Assembly (NCBI RefSeq): GCF_013300725.1
Contig: NZ_JAAIMM010000026.1
Span: 1 to 53,121 of the forward strand
Source: Allocoprococcus comes
GTDB taxonomy: Bacteria; Bacillota; Clostridia; Lachnospirales; Lachnospiraceae
Direction: 5' to 3'
DNA: 53,121 bases
In this document: in pieces, positions 23,163 through 34,343 of the stretch
Layout: each line of letters opens with the position of its first letter
Numbering within the stretch: the first letter of the stretch is position 1
Notes under the pieces: generated by a model
What the model saw: the letters and a program-made list of their open reading frames with translations, nothing else
What the model was told of the DNA's origin: nothing
The model's database searches: none
Position numbers and translations under genes: made by a program

Positions 23163-25280
23163 TTATGCGTTTTTGTTAGATAAAATCTTTTCCTGTACAG
23201 ACTTCGGAACTGGCTCATATTTTTCGAAGAACATTGAGTAGTTTCCACGTCCCTGAGTTCTGGAACGAAGGTCTGTAGAGTATCCGAACATTTCTGAAAG
23301 CGGAACATATCCTCTAACGATCTTTCCACCGCCGAGGTCATCCATACCTTCGATACGTCCACGACGAGAGTTGATATCACCGATAACATCTCCCATGTAC
23401 TCTTCTGGCATAGTAACTTCAACTTTCATGATAGGCTCAAGGAGTACCGGATCAGATTTCTTCATAGCATCTTTGAATGCAAGAGAACCTGCAATGTGGA
23501 ATGCCATTTCTGAAGAATCGACTTCATGGTAAGAACCATCATATACTGTTGCATGAATACCTACTACAGGGAATCCACCAAGGATACCAGCTTTCATGGC
23601 TTCTTCAATACCTTCGCCTACAGCCGGAATGTATTCCTTCGGAATTGCACCACCGACAACAGTAGATTCGAATTTGTATGTTTCTTCACCATTGACATCC
23701 ATTGGTTCAAATTTAACTTTACAGTGTCCGTACTGTCCACGTCCACCTGACTGTTTAGCATATTTGCTGTCAACATCAACTGCTTTTGTGAAGGACTCTT
23801 TGTATGCAACCTGCGGAGCACCTACGTTAGCTTCTACCTTGAACTCACGAAGAAGTCTGTCTACGATGATTTCAAGATGAAGTTCTCCCATTCCGGCGAT
23901 GATTGTCTGACCTGTTTCCTGATCAGTATGAGCACGGAATGTCGGGTCTTCTTCTGCAAGTTTTGCAAGAGATTCACCAAGTTTACCCTGAGAAGCTTTT
24001 GTCTTAGGCTCGATAGCGAGCTCGATAACTGGTTCTGGGAATTCCATAGATTCAAGGATTACCGGATGCTGTTCATCACAGATTGTATCACCTGTAGTTG
24101 TGAACTTGAATCCGATCGCTGCTGCGATGTCTCCTGAATATACTTTATCCAGTTCCTGTCTCTTGTTGGCATGCATCTGAAGGATACGTCCAACACGTTC
24201 TTTTTTATTCTTTGTAGCGTTCAGTACGTAAGAACCTGAATTCATGCTTCCTGAATATACACGGAAATATGCAAGCTTACCTACGAACGGGTCTGTCATG
24301 ATCTTGAATGCAAGTGCAGAGAAAGGTTCTTCATCTGAAGAATGTCTTACTACTTCATTACCATCTTCATCAACACCCTGAATTGGCGGGATATCTGTCG
24401 GAGCTGGCATGTATTCAACGATTGCATCCAGAAGCTTCTGAACACCCTTGTTTCTGTAAGCAGATCCACAGCAAACCGGTACTGCTGTACATTCACAAGT
24501 AGCTTTTCTAAGAACTGCTTTGAGCTGATCTACTGTCGGGATTTCGTCCTCAAGATACATCATCATAAGTTCGTCATCCAGTTCGCAGATCTTTTCGATC
24601 AGTTCTGTATGGTAAAGCTCAGCATCTTCTTTCATGTCATCCGGGATTTCACATACTGTGATATCATCACCCTTGTCATCATTGTAGATGTAAGCTTCCA
24701 TTTCCATAAGGTCGATGATTCCCTTGAAATCATCTTCTTTACCGATTGGTAACTGAAGAACGATAGCGTTCTTGCCCAATCTTGTCTTAATCTGTTCTAC
24801 AGCGTTGTAGAAGTTTGCACCTAAGATGTCCATCTTGTTGATGAAGGCCATTCTTGGTACGTTGTATGTGTCTGCCTGACGCCATACGTTTTCTGACTGA
24901 GGTTCAACACCACCCTTAGCACAGAATACACCTACAGCACCATCCAGTACACGAAGTGAACGTTCAACCTCTACAGTGAAGTCAACGTGTCCCGGAGTAT
25001 CAATGATATTGATACGATGCTCAAGAGCACCTTTTTTCGGTTTTGTATGATCTTCAAGTGTCCAATGACATGTTGTAGCTGCTGAAGTGATTGTGATACC
25101 TCTTTCCTGCTCCTGTTCCATCCAGTCCATGGTAGCAGTTCCTTCATGAGTATCACCAATCTTATAGTTAACACCGGTATAGTATAAGATACGCTCTGTA
25201 AGAGTAGTCTTACCAGCATCAATATGCGCCATAATACCGATATTTCTGGTTCTCTCTAATGGATATTCTCTTCCAGCCAA
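23163..25280 (-). CDS. fusA: elongation factor G
   Basis: 705 aa, full length; GTPase that drives translocation. G1 AHIDAGKT (18-25), DTPGH and NKMD are present, followed by domains II-V (ending [11 protein letters not shown]). The start codon is TTG ([10 protein letters not shown]), with GGAGG eight bases upstream and no suitable ATG; family N-termini align here. Follows rpsG by 18 bp. Confidence 0.97.
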   Translation of the reverse strand: MAGREYPLERTRNIGIMAHIDAGKTTLTERILYYTGVNYKIGDTHEGTATMDWMEQEQERGITITSAATTCHWTLEDHTKPKKGALEHRINIIDTPGHVDFTVEVERSLRVLDGAVGVFCAKGGVEPQSENVWRQADTYNVPRMAFINKMDILGANFYNAVEQIKTRLGKNAIVLQLPIGKEDDFKGIIDLMEMEAYIYNDDKGDDITVCEIPDDMKEDAELYHTELIEKICELDDELMMMYLEDEIPTVDQLKAVLRKATCECTAVPVCCGSAYRNKGVQKLLDAIVEYMPAPTDIPPIQGVDEDGNEVVRHSSDEEPFSALAFKIMTDPFVGKLAYFRVYSGSMNSGSYVLNATKNKKERVGRILQMHANKRQELDKVYSGDIAAAIGFKFTTTGDTICDEQHPVILESMEFPEPVIELAIEPKTKASQGKLGESLAKLAEEDPTFRAHTDQETGQTIIAGMGELHLEIIVDRLLREFKVEANVGAPQVAYKESFTKAVDVDSKYAKQSGGRGQYGHCKVKFEPMDVNGEETYKFESTVVGGAIPKEYIPAVGEGIEEAMKAGILGGFPVVGIHATVYDGSYHEVDSSEMAFHIAGSLAFKDAMKKSDPVLLEPIMKVEVTMPEEYMGDVIGDINSRRGRIEGMDDLGGGKIVRGYVPLSEMFGYSTDLRSRTQGRGNYSMFFEKYEPVPKSVQEKILSNKNA

Positions 25281-25298
25281 GATTTTTTCCTCCTATAA

Positions 25299-25980
<682 letters not shown>

Positions 25981-26403
25981 TTATTTCTTTGCGTCTTTTG
26001 GTCTCTTTGCTCCGTATTTAGAACGAGCCTGACGTCTCTTTGCAACACCTGCTGTATCAAGTGTTCCACGAACGATATGGTATCTTGTACCCGGAAGGTC
26101 CTTTACTCTTCCTCCACGGATAAGAACAACGCTATGTTCCTGAAGGTTGTGACCTTCTCCTGGGATGTAGCTTGTTACTTCGATTCCGTTTGAAAGACGT
26201 ACTCTGGCGATCTTTCTGAGAGCTGAGTTCGGTTTCTTCGGTGTAGCTGTCTTAACTGCTGTACAAACACCTCTCTTCTGCGGTGCAGATGTGTCTGTAG
26301 CTCTTTTCTTCAAAGAATTGTATCCTTTCTGGAGAGCCGGTGCAGTAGATTTCTTTACAGCTGTCTGACGACCTTTTCTTACTAACTGGTTAAATGTTGG
26401 CAT
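25981..26403 (-). CDS. rpsL: 30S ribosomal protein S12
   Basis: 140 aa. The start [12 protein letters not shown] at 26403 is preceded by AGGAGGTG; a longer frame to 26412 is not needed. Decoding-centre protein; the loops [11 protein letters not shown] and [12 protein letters not shown] (streptomycin-resistance sites) are intact and show the usual sensitive-type lysines. First gene of the str operon. Confidence 0.97.
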   Translation of the reverse strand: MPTFNQLVRKGRQTAVKKSTAPALQKGYNSLKKRATDTSAPQKRGVCTAVKTATPKKPNSALRKIARVRLSNGIEVTSYIPGEGHNLQEHSVVLIRGGRVKDLPGTRYHIVRGTLDTAGVAKRRQARSKYGAKRPKDAKK

Positions 26404-26438
26404 CTCTTTCACCTCCTATGAAGTAATAATTGGTTACG

Positions 26439-26463
26439 ATTTTAAACAAGTTCTGTTTAAAAT
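26439..26463 (-). promoter_or_regulatory. leader hairpin of the str operon
   Basis: Perfect 10-bp arms ATTTTAAACA and TGTTTAAAAT around a 5-nt loop in the rpsL 5' leader, about 35 bp before the start codon. No T run follows, so it is not a terminator. Confidence 0.5.
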
Positions 26464-26502
26464 GCGCAGAAAAACAGTGCATCGTTTTTCGCACGCTTGT
26501 TT

Positions 26503-26531
26503 ATTGTAGTATATCGCAAAAAAAAAGTCAA
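26503..26531 (-). promoter_or_regulatory. str operon promoter
   Basis: TTGACT (complement of 26526-26531), 17-bp spacer, TACAAT (complement of 26503-26508). The -35 lies inside the lytR terminator stem, so the two signals share bases. Confidence 0.8.
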
Positions 26532-26570
26532 GGCATTCTGAAAAATATTTTCCAAATCATGCCCTGACTT
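26525..26570 (-). terminator. lytR terminator
   Basis: AAGTCAAGGCAT (26525-26536) pairs with ATGCCCTGACTT (26559-26570) with one mismatch; nine T follow on the minus strand. Confidence 0.85.
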
Positions 26571-26581
26571 TTTCTTCATTT

Positions 26582-28351
26582 TTATTCTGTACTTACGGAT
26601 CCTTCTATTGTTTCTCCGTCTTTTACTTTTTTGATCAGTTCACTGATCTCAGCCACTGAATTTTCATCCGGATACGTTACATAAAGCTCTTCAGCTCCTG
26701 AAGAATAGCAGATATCTGTCCCTCCGGTTCCATCCGCTGCCACGGAATAAATATTCCATTTTGCATTGGTTCTGAGCTGAGTCTTGATCAGCGACTGGAT
26801 CTGGCTGGAAGTAAAGTTCGTATCCACTCCATCGCTGACACTGTCAATAATATCACTTGCCCCACGGAGCATTGCCGGTGACATCATCTTTTTAATGATT
26901 GCAGTGATAACCGTCTGCTGATGGACTCCTCTTCCGTTGTCCCCGTCTGGCAGTGCCTGACGTTCACGGCAGAATGCAAGTGCACTAATACCATCAAAAT
27001 GATTCATTCCTTCATTTACATGAATCTCTGCACCCGACTCCCATCCTGTATCAAATTCGAGATCTGATTCAACATCCAGTCCGCCAAGTGCATCAACCAC
27101 ACTGATCATAGATGTAAAATTAACTCTTCCGAAAAATTCGATATCTGTATCATAAAGTGCTTCCAGCGTCTGCATAGACACATCTACACCATAGATTCCT
27201 GCATGTGTCAGTTTGTCGTCCTGCCCTCCTGATACTCCCGGGATTGGTACATAATAATCTCTAGGTGTCGTAATCAGTAATACCTGGTGACTTGTCGGAT
27301 TAACAACTGCTACGATATTAACATCACTTCTGCCCTGCTCTGTGATATCTCCATCCGTATCAATACCACTCAAATAAACCGCAAATGGCTTTGTAACGCT
27401 TTCATCGGATGTATCACTTTCAATTTCAACAACAATGTTGTGTTTATAAATAACCTTTGTATCCTTTGTAAAGGTTGAATACTGTTCCTGGATAATATTA
27501 CTGTAAGCTGAGTTGTAGATAATCGCATCTACTTCTCCGTCATATAATGCCTGTGCTTCTTCTCCCAGATTACTGTATTCCTGAAGAGTAATGTTCTGTC
27601 CCAGTTCCTTTTCAATCTGTTTGACTGCCGACTTCGTCTGGTCTCCACCAGTCGCATACTGAACACCAAATGTATATCCGGCTGCCGCTGATAAAGTATC
27701 TGCATTATCATCCGCTTTTACCGCAACTACCATAGAACTGGTTTTCTTATTGCTTCCGGTAATCTTCTGGAATGCATTATTTACTTTTCCTATATAAAAA
27801 GAACCCACTCCCAGAATGATACAGATCAGTATACAGAATATCTTTCCGCCAATTCCTTTTCCTTTTGCCGCTATCTGTGTCAGCAAGGTAATTCCAAGCA
27901 GGATCAGCAGCACTCCGATCAGTACCAGGAAATAAGTAGAAGTAAGTACATTGAACAGTATCACATTCACTGCAAGTACTACAGACAGGATAAACTGGAT
28001 AATAGCAAGTATAATTCCAATCGTTCTGCTCACCCGATTTTTCTTTCTTCCTCTGCGCCGTTTATTTTTACGGTTCTTATTATTCTCCGGATCAGATGTC
28101 TTTCTTATATTCTGATAGTCTTCTTCCGGTCTTCTTTTCTTCTTATCAATCGAAGATGATTTCTTTTTCGGTCGTTCTCTGTAGTAATCTTCTTCATCAT
28201 AATATCGGGCAGCTCTTCGATCTTCATCATAAGCATACCGGTTCTTCCCCTTAGCCCGTCTGCTTACTTCTCTGCTGTTATTGATACTTCGCATATTTCT
28301 ATTAGAAGTTCCATCAGACGATCTTCTCCTTGCTGATTTTCTCTGTTCCAT
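26582..28351 (-). CDS. LytR-CpsA-Psr (LCP) family protein
   Basis: 589 aa. LCP enzymes transfer undecaprenyl-linked polymers (teichoic acids, capsule) to peptidoglycan. A very basic cytoplasmic N-terminus of about 110 aa is followed by three TM helices (about 112-195), an accessory extracellular region, and the LCP domain (about 325-520), with TTPRDYYVPI, the Asp/Arg catalytic-pocket motifs and FCRERQALPDGDNGRG. Start ATG 28351; a GTG at 28357 is an alternative. The long charged N-terminus and extra TMs are typical of Lachnospiraceae members. Monocistronic: own promoter and terminator. Confidence 0.88.
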   Translation of the reverse strand: MEQRKSARRRSSDGTSNRNMRSINNSREVSRRAKGKNRYAYDEDRRAARYYDEEDYYRERPKKKSSSIDKKKRRPEEDYQNIRKTSDPENNKNRKNKRRRGRKKNRVSRTIGIILAIIQFILSVVLAVNVILFNVLTSTYFLVLIGVLLILLGITLLTQIAAKGKGIGGKIFCILICIILGVGSFYIGKVNNAFQKITGSNKKTSSMVVAVKADDNADTLSAAAGYTFGVQYATGGDQTKSAVKQIEKELGQNITLQEYSNLGEEAQALYDGEVDAIIYNSAYSNIIQEQYSTFTKDTKVIYKHNIVVEIESDTSDESVTKPFAVYLSGIDTDGDITEQGRSDVNIVAVVNPTSHQVLLITTPRDYYVPIPGVSGGQDDKLTHAGIYGVDVSMQTLEALYDTDIEFFGRVNFTSMISVVDALGGLDVESDLEFDTGWESGAEIHVNEGMNHFDGISALAFCRERQALPDGDNGRGVHQQTVITAIIKKMMSPAMLRGASDIIDSVSDGVDTNFTSSQIQSLIKTQLRTNAKWNIYSVAADGTGGTDICYSSGAEELYVTYPDENSVAEISELIKKVKDGETIEGSVSTE

Positions 28352-28420
28352 ATACACTCACTTTCATTTGTTACATAACTATTACACGATATGACGCTTT
28401 AATTACAATTACATCTCTAT

Positions 28421-28449
28421 ATAATATCGTTTTTGCCTTATGTTGTCAA
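28421..28449 (-). promoter_or_regulatory. lytR (LCP gene) promoter
   Basis: TTGACA (complement of 28444-28449), 17-bp spacer, TATTAT (complement of 28421-28426), about 70 bp before the gene. The rest of 28358-28626 shows no gene. Confidence 0.8.
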
Positions 28450-28626
28450 TATTTTCGTGTCAATCCGTATTTTGTGATTTTGCACAATGTTACTGTTCAC
28501 AGTACCTGTGGCCAGCAACGCATCTTGCCTTTTTTCATAGAAAGTCCCATCGGAATTTCTCATAAAGCAAAAGAAAACGAAGAACTCTTCATAAGCCCTT
28601 CGCCTTCTTTATTATATTACTACTTT

Positions 28627-29601
28627 TTATTTATCTTCTACAAGATGGCATGCCACCTTATGTCCAGGAGCAATCTCTTTCATCTGAGGCATTTCCTTAA
28701 AGCAACGTTCTGTCGCATACTGACATCTTTCAGCAAAACGACAGCAGTTCTTCGGATTGATTGGGCTCGGAATTTCACCCTTGATCGGAATACGCTGATT
28801 TGCTTTTGCTTTATGCGGATCTGCTTCCGGAATTGCGGAAAGCAGTGCCTGTGTATATGGATGCATCGGATGATCATAAAGTTCATCTGTTTCAGCAGTC
28901 TCAACCATAGTTCCGAGGTACATAACAACTACACGGTCAGAAATATATTTTACGACACTAAGGTCATGCGCGATAAACAGGTAAGTCAGTCCTCTTTCTT
29001 CCTGCAGTTCTTTCAGCATATTGATAACCTGTGCCTGGATAGACACATCAAGAGCTGAAATCGGCTCATCACAGATGATGAACTCCGGATCAACAGAAAG
29101 AGCACGTGCGATACCGATACGCTGTCTCTGTCCACCTGAGAATTCATGTGGAAAACGTGACATATGATCTTTGTTAAGACCAACTGTAGCAAGCAGCTGC
29201 TCTACTTTTGCATCTGCATCCTTTGTTGACATTCCATGCTGTTTCAGACCTTCTCCAACGATATCCTTAACAGTCATACGTGGGTTCAGTGATGAGTACG
29301 GATTCTGGAAGATCATCTGTACTTTCTTGCAGAATTCTTTCTGCTCTGCATGATTATATTTGAAAATGTCTTTTCCGTCATAATATACATTTCCTGAAGT
29401 CGGATTGTATAACTTGATCATGGTACGTCCTGTTGTAGATTTACCACATCCGGACTCACCTACCAGACTGACTGTCTCACCTTTATAAATATCAAATGTA
29501 AGATCATCAACCGCTTTTAAGGTTTCTTTACGGCTGATTTCAAAATATTTACATAAGTTTTTCACCTGTACGAGAGGCTGTTTTTTTTCTGTATTTTCCA
29601 T
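28627..29601 (-). CDS. oppF: oligopeptide ABC transporter ATP-binding protein OppF
   Basis: 324 aa. Walker A GESGCGKS (about 53-60), signature FSGGQRQRIG, Walker B EFIICDEPISALD, and the C-terminal oligopeptide/dipeptide extension with the CRFAERCQYATERC cysteine cluster. Start is two bases inside the end of oppD, with GGAGAGG in the oppD coding end, so translation is coupled. Last gene of pepP-oppABCDF; powers peptide import with OppD. Confidence 0.95.
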   Translation of the reverse strand: MENTEKKQPLVQVKNLCKYFEISRKETLKAVDDLTFDIYKGETVSLVGESGCGKSTTGRTMIKLYNPTSGNVYYDGKDIFKYNHAEQKEFCKKVQMIFQNPYSSLNPRMTVKDIVGEGLKQHGMSTKDADAKVEQLLATVGLNKDHMSRFPHEFSGGQRQRIGIARALSVDPEFIICDEPISALDVSIQAQVINMLKELQEERGLTYLFIAHDLSVVKYISDRVVVMYLGTMVETAETDELYDHPMHPYTQALLSAIPEADPHKAKANQRIPIKGEIPSPINPKNCCRFAERCQYATERCFKEMPQMKEIAPGHKVACHLVEDK

Positions 29602-29602
29602 T

Positions 29603-30625
29603 TTACACCTCTCCTTTCTCAGTTACTTTTTTTCTCATGTCTGTATCCGGTGCATATTCATGCTGCAGCCAGCAACAGGTTTCATGTTCTTTTGAAAGCT
29701 CATAAGTCTGTGGTGGCATATCTTTACAGATTTCCATGCAGTATTCACATCTTGCTGCGAACGGACATCCTTTCGGAGGTGCAAACAGATCCGGAGGTGT
29801 TCCTTCGATTGGCTGCAATTTCTGACCTTTTGCTGTATCCAGTTTGGCAATTGAATGCATAAGTCCTTTTGTGTAAGGATGTGCTGTATCATAGAAAATC
29901 TCATCTACAGATCCACGTTCTACGATCTTTCCCCCATACATAACCAGTACACGGTCGCAAAGCTTTGCGATAACACCAAGGTCATGTGTGATAAGGATGA
30001 TAGATGTTCCAAGTGTTTTCTGAAGATTTTTCAGTACATCAAGGATCTGTGCTTCAATTGTAACATCCAAAGAAGTAGTCGGCTCATCGGCAATAACGAT
30101 GCTCGGGCTTCCTACCAGAGCAATCGCGATCATAACACGCTGTTTCATACCACCTGAAAGTTCATGTGGATACTGTTTGTAACGGCGTTCTCCATCAGAG
30201 ATACCTACCATTTTAAGGATTTCAAGTGCTTTTGCTTTTTTCTCAGCTGCACTCATACCTTTTCTTCCAACGAATACTTCTTCAATCTGTTTTCCGATAC
30301 GCATTGTCGGGTTCAATGAGGTCATAGGATCCTGGAAAATATAACTGATCTCTTTTCCACGGAACTGACGAAGTTCTTTTTTGTTCATTTTCAGAACATC
30401 TTTTCCTTTATAAAGGATCTCTCCACCTTCAAAGAATCCAGGCGGTTCTGGATTCAGTCTCATCAGACACTGAGAGGTAACGCTCTTTCCACATCCGGAT
30501 TCTCCAACGATACCAAGAATTTCTCCCGGACGTACTTCAAAGCTGACATCACGTACAGCCTTAACAACTCCACCGTATGTACGGAAAGAGAATTGCAGAT
30601 TTTTTACTTCCAATAAATTTTCCAT
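29603..30625 (-). CDS. oppD: oligopeptide ABC transporter ATP-binding protein OppD
   Basis: 340 aa. Walker A GESGCGKS (about 40-47), signature LSGGMKQRVMIA, Walker B SIVIADEPTTSLD, and a C-terminal Cys motif (CPFAARCEYCMEIC). AAGGAG precedes the ATG. Pairs with OppF on the cytoplasmic face of OppBC. Confidence 0.95.
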   Translation of the reverse strand: MENLLEVKNLQFSFRTYGGVVKAVRDVSFEVRPGEILGIVGESGCGKSVTSQCLMRLNPEPPGFFEGGEILYKGKDVLKMNKKELRQFRGKEISYIFQDPMTSLNPTMRIGKQIEEVFVGRKGMSAAEKKAKALEILKMVGISDGERRYKQYPHELSGGMKQRVMIAIALVGSPSIVIADEPTTSLDVTIEAQILDVLKNLQKTLGTSIILITHDLGVIAKLCDRVLVMYGGKIVERGSVDEIFYDTAHPYTKGLMHSIAKLDTAKGQKLQPIEGTPPDLFAPPKGCPFAARCEYCMEICKDMPPQTYELSKEHETCCWLQHEYAPDTDMRKKVTEKGEV

Positions 30626-30640
30626 CTTCTATACTCCTTC

Positions 30641-31564
30641 CTACTCGGTTCCTCTAAGTTTCGGGTCAAATGCATCACGAAGTCCATCACCAAGAAGGTT
30701 CAGTGCAAGCATGGTTGTACAGATAAGGAATGCCGGTACAAATACCTGGTACGGATGAATTCTCAGCTGTGCGATTCCGTCTTTTGCAAGTACACCCCAG
30801 CTACAGTTCGGTGGTTTGATACCCAGACCGATATAGCTCAGGAATGCCTCCTGGAAGATTGCGCCCGGAATAGCCATTGTCAGGTTTGTAATAATAAGAC
30901 CCATGATATTCGGTAAAATATGTTTAACAATGATTACGATATCCGGTACGCCAAGGATCTTGGCTGCAGATACGAAATCAGATTCTCTCAGTTTTAATAC
31001 TTCACCACGAACGAAACGACATCCACCGATCCATCCGACACAACACATAGCAAGAATCAAACAGTGTACACCGTTACCAACAACTACCATAAGAAGAATG
31101 GTAACGATCAGACTTGGGATTCCGTATAATACGTCAACGACACGCTGGATAACCATATCGATCTTGCCACCGTAGAATCCTGAGATACCACCCATGATAG
31201 ATCCAACGATTGCATTGATGATGCTGGCTGCAAAACCAATTGTCAGAGATACTCTCGCACCAGACCATGCACGAACCCAGAGATCACGTCCAAGAGAATC
31301 TGTTCCAAACCAATGTGCTTTTGAAAAGCTCTGGTTCATCTCTGCCACACTCTGTGTTGCAATGTCATATTTGCTGAACATTGGAACAAAGATCGCCATA
31401 AGTACATAAAGTCCAATCAGGCACAATGAGAAGAATGCAATCTTATTCTTGCGGATTCGTCTCCATGCATCCTGCCAGTAACCAATATTCGGACGGGAAA
31501 TAGACTCCATTGTCTTTGTATTTTTTCCTACAACTTTAAACTGTTCTTTTGTAATTTCTGCCAT
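30641..31564 (-). CDS. oppC: oligopeptide ABC transporter permease OppC
   Basis: 307 aa. A cytoplasmic N-terminus (about 1-45) with the OppC_N motif RRIRKNKIAFFSL is followed by six TM helices and the EAA loop (EVLKLRESDFVSAAKILG). Lies 10 bp after oppB and 15 bp before oppD. Membrane channel half with OppB. Confidence 0.95.
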   Translation of the reverse strand: MAEITKEQFKVVGKNTKTMESISRPNIGYWQDAWRRIRKNKIAFFSLCLIGLYVLMAIFVPMFSKYDIATQSVAEMNQSFSKAHWFGTDSLGRDLWVRAWSGARVSLTIGFAASIINAIVGSIMGGISGFYGGKIDMVIQRVVDVLYGIPSLIVTILLMVVVGNGVHCLILAMCCVGWIGGCRFVRGEVLKLRESDFVSAAKILGVPDIVIIVKHILPNIMGLIITNLTMAIPGAIFQEAFLSYIGLGIKPPNCSWGVLAKDGIAQLRIHPYQVFVPAFLICTTMLALNLLGDGLRDAFDPKLRGTE

Positions 31565-31574
31565 TTCTCGTCAC

Positions 31575-32501
31575 CTACCTTTTTTTACCACTCAGACGGA
31601 TTCTCGGATCTACAATACCGTATAAGATATCTACAATCAGGATTGACACGATCAGGAATGCTCCGTAGAAGATCGTCATACCAAGAACCAGTGTATAATC
31701 TGCCATGTTAATACTGTCTACATAATGTTTTCCCATTCCAGGGATTGCGAAAAGGGCTTCGATTACGAATGTTCCTGTTAATACAGATGCAACTGTCGGT
31801 CCCATAATGGTAATGATCGGTGTGATCGCATTACGGATCTGATGTTTAAATGTAATTCGGAAATCCGATAAACCTTTCGCACGTGCTGTCTTTGTATAAT
31901 CTGAAGATACAACTTCCAGCATACTGGAACGCATCAGACGGGAAATGGATGCCAGTGTATAGAATCCAACCGCGATTGACGGTAAAATTGTGTGCTTAAA
32001 GCTTGTGTACTGCGCAACCGGAAGAATCTGCCATTTGATTCCGAAGAAATACTGAAGTACAGATCCCATGATGAAGTCAGGAATCGATGTACCAATGATC
32101 GCAATCAAAATACAGACGAAATCCAGTTTCTTTCCTCGATTCAGTGCTGCTACAATTCCAAGGATCAGTCCGAAGAACAGTGCAAAGCACAGTGAACGGA
32201 TTCCCAGGTCTGCTGAGTATGGGAATGAGTCAGCAATAATACGGTTAACTGTCTGACTTTCATACTTCATAGAATACCCCAGATCACCATGAAGCACATT
32301 CTTCATATAAGTTATATACTGCTCTGCAAGCGGTTTATCCAGACCATAGTAAGCTTCCAGATTCGCTTTGATCTCCGGTGTCATCTTATCACTTGAGAAC
32401 GGATCTCCCGGCATCAGACGAACCAGGACGAATACAACACTTGTAAGTACCAAAAGTGTTACGATGGCTAATGCAACTCGTTTAGCTATATATTTTGCCA
32501 T
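31575..32501 (-). CDS. oppB: oligopeptide ABC transporter permease OppB
   Basis: 308 aa from MAKYIAKRVA at 32501, chosen because AAGGGAG lies upstream. Six TM helices; the RLMPGDPF motif near residue 30 and an EAA-type loop (SDYTKTARAKGLSDFRI) are typical of OppB/DppB. Partner of OppC. Confidence 0.94.
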   Translation of the reverse strand: MAKYIAKRVALAIVTLLVLTSVVFVLVRLMPGDPFSSDKMTPEIKANLEAYYGLDKPLAEQYITYMKNVLHGDLGYSMKYESQTVNRIIADSFPYSADLGIRSLCFALFFGLILGIVAALNRGKKLDFVCILIAIIGTSIPDFIMGSVLQYFFGIKWQILPVAQYTSFKHTILPSIAVGFYTLASISRLMRSSMLEVVSSDYTKTARAKGLSDFRITFKHQIRNAITPIITIMGPTVASVLTGTFVIEALFAIPGMGKHYVDSINMADYTLVLGMTIFYGAFLIVSILIVDILYGIVDPRIRLSGKKR

Positions 32502-32620
32502 TCTTTTGTCTCCCTTCATTTTTCTTTATTTGATGGCTTTGATTATTTCACATACTTTCTATTGGCTGATACATACCAAATCTACCCCTCAAAATAATCA
32601 AAACCCTCAAATAAGCAGCC

Positions 32621-32644
32621 GGTGCGGACCAGTAAGTCCGCGCC
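32621..32644 (-). promoter_or_regulatory. oppA-oppB intercistronic hairpin
   Basis: GGTGCGGAC (32621-32629) pairs with GTCCGCGCC (32636-32644) in the 173-bp gap between oppA and oppB. Only a broken T-rich tail follows, so partial termination or mRNA stabilisation that raises OppA over the permease is more likely than full stop. Confidence 0.6.
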
Positions 32645-32674
32645 GACCGCAAGGTATGTTACCATCCAACTGTA

Positions 32675-34321
32675 TTATTCGCTGATATCTGCATATACCA
32701 GATCGAAGTCATATCCAACGAAGTATACGTTGAAGTTAGAAATCTTCGGATTGATCAGATACTGGTCTCTACGTAACTGAAGCGGTACCAGAGCGGAATC
32801 TTCTTCAAGGAAGATCTTTTCTGCCTGGAACAGCATATCCTGTCTTGTCTTAGCATCTGTCTCTGTCTGAGAATCTTTAAGAAGCTTGTCGTATTCAGCA
32901 TTCGCATATCCAGAGTGGTTATACTGACCATCGCTGATCCACAGTTCCAGATAAGAGTATGCGTCAGAGTAGTCCGGAACCCATCCTGTTACTACCATAT
33001 CGTAATCTTTCTTAGTTTCCAGCTCCAGTCTCTGTTTGTAAGTTACCTGGTTGATTTCTACTGTAATACCAAGGTTTTTCTGATACTGTTCCTGAAGAAC
33101 TTCAGCCTGCTTCTTAGCACCATCTGTATCTGTTGTAAGAAGAGTGATCTTGATGTCTGATGCATTTGATACACCCATTTCTTTCATAGCAGCATCCAGA
33201 TATTCTTTTGCTTTATCATTGTCATTCTCTGCCGGGAATGGTGTATATGGATAAGCTTCTCCGTATGTCTGGTCATCTGCCGCCTGCACGTTTGGAAGTA
33301 CAAGTCTCTGTGCAACGTCATATACGTCATTGTTAACCAGCTTGTTGTATTCTGTTCTGTTAATTGCATAGTTCAGAGCAAATCTCAGGTTCTTGTTAGC
33401 AAGCGGTCTGTCTTCTGACATATTGAGCATGATGTAATCATCTGCACCTGTATAGTAGAATTCAGTATTTTCTGTATACTGATCTGTCATTTCAGTAGGT
33501 ACAACTGTGATATCAACTTCACCCTGTTCCCACATAGCAACTGCTGTCTTAGCATCTGCAACTGTCTTTACGCAGATTTCATCAAGCTTGATACTGTCTG
33601 CATCCCAGTAATTTTCATTCTTAGAAAGGATCATTTCATCGCCGTGTTTCCACTCTGTCATCTTGAACGGTCCGTTATAAACAGATTTTTCCGGATCTGC
33701 TGCGTATTCTTTTCCGTATTTTTCTACATAATCCTGTCTTGTAGGACCAAATGTAGCCATGGCTGCCATGCTCAGGAAGTATGTAGCCGGATGTGCCAGT
33801 TCGATTACAACTGTCTTATCATCTGGTGCAGATACACCGAGCTGATCAACCGGTACAGAACCATTGTTTACTTCTTCACCGTTTTTGAGGATGTATCCGA
33901 TGAATGCGTAATCGCTTGCCATTTCTGGATCCATAAGTCTCTGGATACCATAAACATAATCGCCTGCTTTTACGTCTTCTCCGTCAGACCATTTCAGTCC
34001 GTCACGAAGGTGGAATGTGTAAGTAAGTCCATCATCTGAGATATCCCAGCTTTCAGCTGCATCTGGTTTGATTTCGCCTTCCACGTTACGTGTCAGCATC
34101 GCATAGGTGCAGATTTCTGCTGTTGCACATGAGATAGAGTTACTGTTCTGTGGATCCATAGAAGGAAGGTCTTCACGAAGTGTGTAAGTAATTCTCTTCT
34201 TTCCTGATGAAGCACTGCTGTCATCTTTCTTGGCATCTTTGGATCCCGGTGTACCACAGCCAGCAAACATGGTTACTGTCATTGCTGTAGCAAGTAAAGC
34301 CGCTAATAATTTCTTTTTCAT
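32675..34321 (-). CDS. oppA: oligopeptide-binding lipoprotein OppA
   Basis: 548 aa. Lipoprotein signal with lipobox TMFAGC (Cys about residue 22), a Ser/Lys linker, then the SBP_bac_5 fold (ITYTLREDLPSMDPQNSNS, LKWSDGEDVKAGDYVYGIQRL). Captures peptides outside the membrane for OppBCDF. Lies 22 bp after pepP. Confidence 0.94.
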   Translation of the reverse strand: MKKKLLAALLATAMTVTMFAGCGTPGSKDAKKDDSSASSGKKRITYTLREDLPSMDPQNSNSISCATAEICTYAMLTRNVEGEIKPDAAESWDISDDGLTYTFHLRDGLKWSDGEDVKAGDYVYGIQRLMDPEMASDYAFIGYILKNGEEVNNGSVPVDQLGVSAPDDKTVVIELAHPATYFLSMAAMATFGPTRQDYVEKYGKEYAADPEKSVYNGPFKMTEWKHGDEMILSKNENYWDADSIKLDEICVKTVADAKTAVAMWEQGEVDITVVPTEMTDQYTENTEFYYTGADDYIMLNMSEDRPLANKNLRFALNYAINRTEYNKLVNNDVYDVAQRLVLPNVQAADDQTYGEAYPYTPFPAENDNDKAKEYLDAAMKEMGVSNASDIKITLLTTDTDGAKKQAEVLQEQYQKNLGITVEINQVTYKQRLELETKKDYDMVVTGWVPDYSDAYSYLELWISDGQYNHSGYANAEYDKLLKDSQTETDAKTRQDMLFQAEKIFLEEDSALVPLQLRRDQYLINPKISNFNVYFVGYDFDLVYADISE

Positions 34322-34343
34322 AAATGTTGTCCTCCTTTTTCAT

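Noticed and set aside
25981-26403. Streptomycin-resistance substitutions in S12
   Set aside because: The TPKKPN and PGVRYH-type loops show the usual lysines (KKPNSALRK and [12 protein letters not shown]); no classical resistance change is seen.
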